A stretch of 64,000 bases of DNA from Engraulis encrasicolus. Its lineage: Eukaryota; Chordata; Actinopteri; Clupeiformes; Engraulidae. The notes under the pieces were generated by a model, which saw only the letters and a program-made list of their open reading frames with translations, did not search any database and was not told the DNA's origin. A program made the position numbers and the translations under genes. The stretch lies in assembly GCF_034702125.1 (NCBI RefSeq), contig NC_085878.1:25107445-25171444 (forward strand), written 5' to 3'. Each line of letters starts with the position of its first letter. Position 1 is the first letter of the stretch. Shown here piece after piece: positions 38,403-64,000 of the stretch.

Positions 38403-41400
38403 CTACAGACAAGAAGCAGACAATTGGAATCTGGGCACAAATTTGACATGGAAGCGAGTTGGTGGAGCCAATTGAAATGCTCCATTCATTTCATTTGAGG
38501 CAAACAAACAGGGTTTGAATAAGAGGGTTGAAGCGAGAAAGCTGAGACAAGTTTAAGTTGTTATGCAAATGACAACATAAAAGTAAGCTTGAAGAAGGCC
38601 AGACGGCCGAAACATCACTTCACCAATAAAACATGGAGCAGAGTGTGCGGCATGCTTTTCATTTGAGCCATTTCACGTGAAATCAGACACTTTGGGACCC
38701 GACCAACACCGATTTCAATCATACTTGCTGTGCCTCTTTAGTAGCAAGGTAGCACCCCAGAACTGCATTTGTGTGAATCTGACACCAATATTAAGGGAGA
38801 AACAGACTAGCAAAGGTTTACATACTAGGGTAGGACACTATACATTCAGCCTTAATTATATCAGTCAGTGCAACTCTCACAAAAAGATGTCTGAGGTGTT
38901 GTTTGAAAGCTCTTTTCTGGCTCTACAAATTACACAAACAGCATGGAATACAACAACCTTCAGAATATGAATTATGATGCATTGAAAAATTAAAAATTGA
39001 ATATCAAATATATATTTTTAAATGGCCAGTTTCCTGTCTAAACATAGCCAGTAAGGTCATAAACAACACCTGAAAATGGGGTGTTTGGTTCTTTATTCAT
39101 TTCAGAGATAATGGGATATAAGGTTGGAATTAGTCGTAAGAAAGTAGTAATAGAGTAGTGTCAGGGACAGGACTGGACTGGCCATCTGGCATAACGGGCA
39201 TTTTCCTGATGGGCCCTGCACCCTCGTCGGTCCCAAGTCCAGGTATTCAAAAACTACACAGCTTCTGCCCATTGTCAATGGACACAGTGGAAGCTAGACC
39301 ATTTTCAGTATTCAGAGAAGGCAGGGTTGAAAGAATAAGCTCAGTAAATGATTTTTTTAAATGTTCAAGCATCAAAGGGTATGTTGTAGCTGTATATGTC
39401 AACTGCAAGTGTTGAGGAATGTATGCCGAGCACTGGAGAGGTGAAACTGAACTTCCTGCATCCTCATGGACCATCTCCATCCTTCACATATTCTGATAGA
39501 CATGATGTTATGTGATATTACTATGGTATTACCATATTATTACTAGGTGATCTGTATGATGCCATATTTTTGAGTCCCATTGAACTGAATAAAGAACCAA
39601 ACACCAGCATTTCAGGTGTTGTTCATGACATTGCAGGCTACCTTTAGACAAGGAACTGGCCATTTTAAAATGTAAGTTTTTTTGATATTGAATTTTTAAT
39701 TTTTCAATTTATCATAATTCATATTCTGAGGGTTGTTGCATTCCATGCTGTTGTGTAATTTGTAGAGCCAGAAAAGAGCTTTCAAATAACACCACATACA
39801 TCATTTTGTGACTTACACTGACTGATATAATCAATGCTGAATATATAGTGTCCTACCCTCTAAGGCTGTAACGATATTGCATCGAACCGAGGGATCGCGG
39901 TACGCAGACCCACGAACCCCTATCGCGAACCTTCCTCGCAGAATCGCGATGCGCCCTTTTAAAGTTGTTACCCCTCAGTCTAGAAAACAGCAGGATACAG
40001 GCAAATGCTTGCATATGCACTTAATGCAAGTATATGCGCTCAAAGACAATTAGAAATGGGGCGCACATGAGCGAGTAACACTTCCATTCACCCCTCTCTC
40101 CTGTAAAATGTTCCGTCCAACCAGCAGCACGTGCATTGGTTGTTATTCATTGCCTGAGCAACCTCCGCGACCGCGAGACAAAAAACTTGGGCAAACGTCG
40201 GAAGGTAAAGCACAGAAATGAACAGCAGACCAAGAAGGCTTTATCAAACGTGTGAAGATGTTTTTGATTCATGCATGCGCCGATGTATGTTGAGTGGAGA
40301 TAGACGTTGGGCGGAGAGAGAGAAAGAATGCGAGAGAGCGAGATGCTCCGCCTGCCCAAATTTGAAAGAGCTTTGAAAGAGCTCTATACGCTCATAAGAG
40401 TGTCTGAAGTCGGGCGAACGTTGAGGTCAATGTGGATATTAGGCAGCATTATATCCTCCCCACATTGAAAGCCTGCCTAGCGAAAACATGCTCCATTTCA
40501 AAATGTCAAATCACAAAACCAAACAAAAGACAACGTGCGTGTTGCATACTGAGAACATACTGTAACTGAGGTTCATTTCGAGTTTTGTTTGTATAAGCGC
40601 GTGCGCGCTGCTGCACGATCAAATCAGTTACAAAAATATTAAACATCAAAATTAAGTGTTGCATTTCTGTAAGTAACTTAATACAACATGTTTCCTGACG
40701 AAATATTACCAGTGTTGTTTTCAGTTAATGTTTGGATATTAATTGGATAATGTTTGACAATGTGAGACAGTTGTTATAGGCTACCTATACTGGAACCCTG
40801 ACCCTTTTCTCTCCAGTTCTGTCTCTCACACATGGTCAGCATCTCAGCATGATATGATCTAAGCCTATTTGTAATAAGCCTATTTTTCCTTGGTGAACTA
40901 ATATCCCTTATTTCTCTGTGTTGTGCTTTGATGTCAACACCTGGGGAACAGGTTGCAGTGGTAGGCCTATATCTGCAACATCATTTAGTAGACCTAAAAA
41001 AATAATGTAGGCAGGTAAATGCAAAAAGAAAGCATAGGCCTATATATAAATATAGCCCATAATTTATTTTCTTCTTATTTTTTTCCCTTAAAAAAATAAT
41101 AAAATCGTGGGGCATATCGAACCGTGGGTCATATATCGTGATACAAACCGAATCGTGGGTTGGGTGTATCGTTACAGCCTTACTACCCTCATATGTAAAC
41201 CTTCGCTAGTCTGTTTCTCCCTTAATATTGGTGTCAGATTCACACAAATGCAGTTCTGGGGTGCTACCTTGCTACTAAACAGGCACAGCAAGTATGATTG
41301 AAATCGATGTCGGTCGGGACTCGGGTCCCAAAGTGTCTGATTTCACGTGAAATGACCCATTTTCTTTAACATGCAAATGACGACAACCAATCAAATCAAT

Positions 41401-44196
41401 AACACAAATTAGTCTAAGCCTAGATATTTTACCTAGATGTTAAATATTTCAATTGTTACGATTTACTTCATCACTTTATGACTTGGTTGTTACGCTGTTA
41501 TTGGTCCTGTCTTGAACTTTAATATCTGTCTGTCTGCCCTGTGTATGTCTATGTCTTTGCATGGGGTGGAGAGAAGCGCTATTTCACTTTCCTTGTAGGA
41601 CCTGTGCATATGAAGAAACTGAAAAAGCTCATTGGATAACACAAATCAACCCCCCCCCCCCAAAAAAAAAAAACATAACCGCATAATTTAGATCTAAAAA
41701 GATGTTGAACAAACCTTGTCTGATGTCTCGTCCAGGAATTTGTCCTGACTGGAGCATTCCCTTCAGTCTCTCCACCTCCGCTAGGGATGACGCATTGGAA
41801 ATGGCATTCTGAGGAGCAATGTTAATGATTAGTCATGTTCATGTCGACAAAAAAAAAGTTATTCAATAGTGTTGATGTATGAAACATGTTGGCCTTTTAA
41901 ACAAATGGGCAGTATGAGGGGGAACAGATAAAAATAATTATGAAAAAAAACATCTACAATACACTAGCATCATAACTGTGTCTTGCTTTACCAGTATCAT
42001 CCTACTTGTACTTGCGCATGATCAATACTTGCCTTTATAGCCTCCACATCAGCAGGCGAGGGCCCAGTCTTTTTCTTATCAGCCTGAAGCACAGCCCCAG
42101 GGGTGAACCTTTAAAAATACACATGCAACTAAATTAGACATGACTGTTCTGCTGCCTTGCCTCTCATACCTTTCAACCATCGCTTCGATCTGTAGTGTAG
42201 TACCATATCTTTATCTGGGTCAATAAACTGATACAAGACAGCTCCTTGAAACAGCCATTTTCCTGAACACTGTTTGCAGAGGTTATGAATGCTTGTCCTT
42301 CTGACTTTTTTTTTCATTGTCGTACCAGACATTCGACAACAAAATTGAATGCATTCCAGTGCAACATTTAGATGTTATCTTTGTTGTGGGTTTCAGCCAA
42401 TGTGACTCTCCTGTTGTCATAACCCAGTCCACTATGCAGTGATTCAGGATCAGTGGCTACTTCAAGGATTTTCATCTTACGTTTTAGTACGCTTGCCAAT
42501 ATCCTTTGCAAGCTGAGCACCTCGTTTGCCTTTGAACATTTTCTCCGCCTCTTGTCGTTCCTGCGGCGATATATCACACAATTAAAGTGAAACAGACTCA
42601 ATACCAAGACAGTTAGGGAACGAGTTTCAGCACACAGAGTACATTCTATCCAGTAAATAAGCAATGTTCAAGCATTTAAATCATAACTTTTTATACACTA
42701 CTGAGATTACAAACTGGAATCTAATTAAGTACCAATCATCAGCCCTTAAAGCAATACTGTAGCATTTTTGGAAATGAGCTCATATTATACTTCTCCTTCA
42801 GATACCTAATAAAGTTTTATGTTTCAGCTTGCTGGACCAAAAGGATTCAATGTTAATTGCTAGCTTGGAGGTAAAATTTGCACTGCCACAACTCAAGAAC
42901 GACTGGAAGTACAGGAGAAAAGTAAAACTCAAATCATTTAACTCAAGGGGCAGTGTAAAATAAGCTTATATCTAAAGATTGCACAGCATCCATTTAACCA
43001 CCCTTTATGAAGCACAAATACCCCAATACATGCAGATACAATAGTCAAATTCACTAAAACAAAAGAAATTCATACCTTTAGTTTGACTTTTTGGAAGTCT
43101 AGAACCCGGACTTGAGGGATTTTGCTGATCACGTAAAGCCGATAGTGCTTCTTATTGGTAACAGGGTTTCTTAACAAGCTGCATTGAAATGGACAAAGTA
43201 AATACATGCAAATGCAATAGTTCATTACTTAGTATTACAGACGTGCAGTACAAAACAATAAAAACTCCAAACGTCTTACTCACCTTAAGAGAGTCAGGGT
43301 CTTCACTGTAGCAAGAGGATCAAGATCACCCTGAAAGTGTTCAAAGAACACACGTTTACACACAGTTAAAAAATACATCCTGATCAATGTCACTCCAGAA
43401 ACTGCTCACTTCAACTCAAAATGTATACTATTTTGAAAAGTCCATGACCTACCAGCTCTTGGATGTTGTTGCTTGTGAGAACAAGCTCCTTCATGTTTGG
43501 TAGGGACTGTTCAAGGTTTTCACCAATACGGCTGTAAATTCAACAGAAGACAGACATTTTTCTAACTTTACAACAAACCACTCTTCTAGTGAACTTCTGC
43601 ATCAGGGGCGGGGGGGACAATTTCTCGGTTTGTTTACATGGAGCACTACAGGGACCGTTCACATACGGGGAGACAGGCAAACTAAGCCCGTATCAACAAA
43701 TGAAGAGTCTACACAGAGGTCAAAACAAATGGTCAAACTGTTTCATAGCTTACCATATCCTGTTGTTATTCATAATCAACGTTTTGAGGCGCTTAAGAAG
43801 TGGGAATCCATCAAGCTTCCTGATTTCATTATCGGAGAAGTCTACGGTGTCAAACTGGTCCAGGGTGGCGCCAAGATTTTCCAAGACTGGTATTTTGTAC
43901 CCTACGCGTTTATTGTGGAAGGGAAGGGACAGGTTTAACACATGTGCACTGTACCTTTTGATAGTAATTGATTAGTTACCAATGTTGCGTTACAGCCAGG
44001 GCACAGCACTTACAAATATGTTAGGTACATGTAGCTCTAGCAATAGCTAACCAAGGCCTTATTGTGTGTGTAGCAGCTTAACTTTCAACGTTAGCAAGCT
44101 AACTATGGACTCACCGCGAAGATCCAATTCTCTATCTCGCACGGGGTTTGTGTACTGAGCAGCCTGCTCAATCAACTCAGCAGACAACTTCACCAT
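37927..44196 (-). CDS. snrpa1: U2 snRNP protein A' (U2A'), complete coding region in nine exons
   Basis: Leucine-rich-repeat protein that binds stem-loop IV of U2 snRNA together with U2B'' in the spliceosome. Coding exons (minus): 44115-44196, 43754-43901, 43453-43531, 43284-43330, 43076-43178, 42481-42560, 42033-42108, 41715-41808 and 37927-38402. They join in frame (1185 bp, 394 residues). Visible blocks are MVKLSAELIEQAAQYTNPVR, the LRR core GYKIPVLENLGATLDQFDTV with DFSDNEIRKLDGFPLL, NKKHYRLYVI and the C-cap QVRVLDFQKVKLKERQEAEK, and EVERLKGMLQSGQIPGRD. The first eight exons match human U2A' (255 residues) almost without gaps. The last exon is abnormal: about 158 codons of Glu- and Gln-rich sequence before the conserved acidic ending MDEDSHVNGSG. 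Intron 7 has a GC donor. Confidence 0.95.
38669..41354. repeat. Large inverted repeat in snrpa1 intron 8
   Basis: The left arm (about 38669-39110) is mirrored by a right arm from about 39560 to 41354, once the hAT at 39861-41182 is removed. The outer ends share CATTTCACGTGAAATCAGAC, and inner parts share AACACCTGAAA and GGTGTTTGGTTCTTTATTCA. The loop of about 450 bp includes a GGGCCC-containing unique stretch. Confidence 0.88.
39861..41182. mobile_element. 1.3-kb hAT element nested in an inverted repeat
   Basis: Exact 15-bp TIRs TAAGGCTGTAACGAT and ATCGTTACAGCCTTA, with 8-bp duplication CTACCCTC at 39853-39860 and 41183-41190. No transposase frame is present. It splits the right arm of the larger inverted repeat. 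Confidence 0.92.
41715..41808 (-). CDS. snrpa1: snrpa1 coding exon 8
   Basis: Acceptor CCTCAG and donor GTTTGT flank NAISNASSLAEVERLKGMLQ then SGQIPGRDIRQ, the last block of clear U2A' similarity before the tail. Confidence 0.93.
42033..42108 (-). CDS. snrpa1: snrpa1 coding exon 7, followed by a GC donor
   Basis: The acceptor is TTAAAG before 42108. It encodes TFTPGAVLQADKKKTGPSPA and DVEAIK. The 5' splice site reads AAAG then GCAAGT at 42032, a U2-type GC-AG intron. The flanking consensus is otherwise perfect, and the next exon resumes in frame with NAISNA. Confidence 0.92.
42481..42560 (-). CDS. snrpa1: snrpa1 coding exon 6
   Basis: Acceptor CCGCAG and donor GTAAGA flank ERQEAEKMFKGKRGAQLAKD then IGKRTK, the basic helix following the LRR cap. 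Confidence 0.94.
43076..43178 (-). CDS. snrpa1: snrpa1 coding exon 5 (LRR C-cap)
   Basis: Acceptor ATGCAG and donor GTATGA flank LLRNPVTNKKHYRLYVISKI and PQVRVLDFQKVKLK, the highly conserved C-terminal cap of the LRR domain. Confidence 0.95.
43284..43330 (-). CDS. snrpa1: snrpa1 coding exon 4 (47 bp)
   Basis: A short exon between TTTCAG and GTGAGT encoding GDLDPLATVKTLTLL. It ends in phase 2 and joins exon 5 to give SLLRNPVTNKKHY. Confidence 0.92.
43453..43531 (-). CDS. snrpa1: snrpa1 coding exon 3
   Basis: Acceptor TTACAG and donor GTAGGT flank CRIGENLEQSLPNMKELVLT then SNNIQEL, a further leucine-rich repeat. Confidence 0.93.
43754..43901 (-). CDS. snrpa1: snrpa1 coding exon 2 (first LRRs)
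   Basis: The acceptor is GCGTAG before 43901, with a weak pyrimidine tract, and the donor GTAAGC follows 43754. It encodes GYKIPVLENLGATLDQFDTV, then DFSDNEIRKLDGFPLLKRLK and TLIMNNNRI, nearly identical to human U2A'. Confidence 0.95.
44115..44196 (-). CDS. snrpa1: snrpa1 coding exon 1
   Basis: ATG is at 44194-44196 and the donor GTGAGT follows 44115. It encodes MVKLSAELIEQAAQYTNPVR and DRELDLR, the N-terminal cap of the leucine-rich-repeat fold. Confidence 0.94.
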
Positions 44197-45447
<1,251 letters not shown>

Positions 45448-45453
45448 TTATTT
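45448..45453 (-). terminator. Possible distal polyadenylation signal of pcsk6
   Basis: AATAAA on the minus strand about 610 bp downstream of the pcsk6 stop. Assignment rests on the hexamer alone. Confidence 0.3.
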
Positions 45454-45921
45454 TGCCATCATAACATTTTGGGCAACAGTTGTGACATCAAATACATCCT
45501 ACATATCCTAAAATGTACAACTGCTTTTAATGGCACACTTCAACACATCATGTACTAGCATTTTTACCAAAAAACACAAAACTGAATGGCCAAAAGCATT
45601 TTGGATGGTTATGTTTACAGTAAAAATCATTTCATGTTCTGAATTGAAAACTGCATCGTACTGAAAACATAATTCTGATGAGAGTGCCTCTGATATTTAC
45701 TTCAATTTACAGTTGTACAGACCTTTGAGTTCCAAACAATGACACAGCCTTTGAATAAAATATGAACAGTTTGTACATGTTGCATACTGTAGGTTTGTTT
45801 GTTTAGAAAACAGATCTTAAAAATATATATGTCCCTCGATAGGATTAATTAAAATGAAGATTATTTCCAATAAAAATGCAGACATGACTACGTTGGATCA
45901 TACTGAAGATTTGTGAGTTAG

Positions 45922-62325
<16,404 letters not shown>

Positions 62326-62412
62326 CTGCAGAGCAGCGGGAAACATAACAATGGGCAGACGAAGACAAAAACATGAAGACAAAAAAAAAACAGAAAGTGT
62401 CTGTGTGTACAT

Positions 62413-62475
<63 letters not shown>

Positions 62476-62537
62476 AGAGAAAGAAAAAAGAGAAAAAGAA
62501 AAAAGAGAGAAAGAAAAAAGAGAGAAAGAAGAAAGAT

Positions 62538-62568
<31 letters not shown>

Positions 62569-62589
62569 GAGAAAGAAAAAGACAGATAG

Positions 62590-62662
<73 letters not shown>

Positions 62663-64000
62663 TGCTTTCCGTGAAATTTAATTGAATTTAACTAGGACGG
62701 TTTCCATCTTGTGTCAGAACCTCTGCTCGCTAAAGCCAGTAAACTAAATTTTTAATTTAGCCACTCGGAAGAAATCAGCTAGTTCGGTTTTGGTCCCTTC
62801 CTTGTAGATATCTTCCAGAGAAGTGAGGTGAGGAGAGGGATGGAAAAGGGAAATGGCATCGTATTTCTCCACTTCAAAATTGAGGCTGAAAGCAGAAGAA
62901 ATTGGATCCTCCGTGGCGTCCCAAGCTGATCATCTTTGGAGATCGTAATCTTTATTATCACAAGGAGTCATTTGCATTCATGAATCCCCCTCTCTGCTTG
63001 TGTGAGTGCCAAAGCAAAACAAGAGACAGAGAGCATTAAAGAATCACAGATAGTGATGCGTGCCTCAGCGGAAAAAAAGGCTATTCGCACACAACAAAAA
63101 GTGAACTTTAACTAAAATCTCCCCGCTGCTTGTGCCTCCATAAAACAGGCCTGATTACAGTAAGAATGAAATGAAAGAAGACAAAGGCTCAAGGGAGACG
63201 TATGGAGTAAGAAGTCAAAGGAAAAGAAAAGTAAACTCTTGTTGGGTGCTCATTAGCTGTAGTGAAGCTGGTGCAAAAGCTGTGTAATATATTGTACTAG
63301 TGTTGTACTGCTTCCACTTTGCACCTCTGAGGCTCATAATGGCCAACATCCGCAATCCAAAACCAAACACATTTAATAATCATATAGCCCAATCAATAAT
63401 AGCATACAAAAAGTATTGCTGAAATTATTATAGCTGTGCTGTTTTTATGATCTTTAGCAACATGCTGTTGTTGGGTGGGGGGCGTTGGCATGCTTATGAT
63501 GAGCTCAGGGGGGCGTCGGCATGCTGGTGATGAAGGTTGCAAACCTGTGGTTTAAATGACTGGCGTTTATGTTTGATTGTTGATTGAATTCCACTAACTC
63601 ACCTCCAGCATCTCAGCACCCAACCCCACACCCCTCCCTTCCCCTCCCCTCCTCTCACCGCCCTTCCCTGCCCTAGCCTCTTCTCTCACTACCTGTTCCC
63701 TTGACAAACTGCGCTGGACTTCCAAGGCTTCATTCAGGTTCATCTATTCTCCATCACCCCATGCTGGGTGAATGTAGATGAGATCCGAGGGCTCTTTGTG
63801 TTCTGGCAGTGTGAGCTGGTTCTTTGAACTACTTTTTTGCTAGATTAGAGGAAAAAAACTTCTCTCCCCCGCTGCTGTTGGGAAGATAATCAACCACTAC
63901 CACCACCACCACCATCATCTGTTGGCCAACACACATCAGGCTCCGGCTCTCTCTTCACTGCCCAAAACAAGCCCTAGACCCTCCCTTGGATGACTTCTTT
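62326..64000. other. pcsk6 intron, partial
   Basis: No further P-domain or catalytic exon is recognisable on the minus strand. It holds a (GA)n/(GATA)n compound repeat at 62417-62660 and a short GGGGGCGT-CGGCATGCT repeat near 63478-63530. The rest is unassigned. Confidence 0.6.
62417..62660. repeat. (GA)n / (AAAGAG)n / (GATA)n compound repeat
   Basis: GA, then AAAAGAGAAAG units, then GATA twice, then GA again. It is 90 bp above the pcsk6 exon 62189-62325. Confidence 0.95.

Noticed and set aside
37947..38498. 183-codon plus-strand Pro/Leu/His-rich frame
   Set aside because: Antisense of the snrpa1 Glu/Gln tail; the minus-strand frame joins exon 8 in phase and has the conserved ending.

Overview
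The window is teleost fish nuclear DNA. It carries vertebrate intron-exon structure with GT-AG (and one GC-AG) splice sites, a selenocysteine-encoding gene, tRNA-derived SINEs, many hAT, PIF/Harbinger-like and Tc1-like elements, and an extreme density of (CA)n, (GA)n and (GAA)n microsatellites. All four protein genes lie on the minus strand and run right to left: PCSK6, SNRPA1, SELENOS, CHSY1. From established knowledge, this is the same order and orientation as on human chromosome 15q26.3, so the block is a conserved vertebrate microsynteny. The genes are unrelated in function: a secretory-pathway proprotein convertase, a U2 snRNP protein, an ER membrane selenoprotein and a Golgi chondroitin polymerase.

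Layout. 1-15,876 is intron 2 of chsy1 (its large last exon lies off the left edge). It is full of microsatellites, a hAT MITE at 13,883, a hAT-like element at 6,648, SINEs, and a ~0.6-kb block copied from ~4 kb to ~5.9 kb. Chsy1 exon 2 is 15,877-16,372 and exon 1 is 17,713-18,023. From 18,024 to ~33,870 is intergenic, mostly one ~13-kb minus-strand LTR retroelement (identical 549-bp LTRs at 19,584 and 32,045) that carries nested DNA transposons and is bracketed by an unusual 320-bp direct duplication. Selenos is 33,875-36,573 in six coding exons with an in-frame TGA near its end. Snrpa1 is 37,927-44,196 in nine coding exons. Its last exon is expanded into a ~150-residue Glu/Gln-rich tail, and intron 8 carries a 2.7-kb inverted repeat interrupted by a hAT element. 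Pcsk6 occupies 46,063-62,325 as the last nine coding exons (end of the P domain, Cys-rich domain, PLAC domain). Its introns hold a ~3.1-kb array of PIF/Harbinger-like MITEs and several microsatellites lying right against splice sites or the stop codon. The upstream pcsk6 exons lie beyond the right edge.

The most unusual observations are: the E/Q-expanded U2A' tail; two insertions flanked by long direct duplications (320 bp around the LTR element, 96 bp around the templated copy); a TIR transposon holding a tandemly repeated pair of exon-like modules; and the simple repeats touching pcsk6 splice donors and its stop codon. Exon boundaries were read by eye from splice motifs, reading-frame continuity and remembered vertebrate orthologues. 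No alignment or search was run.
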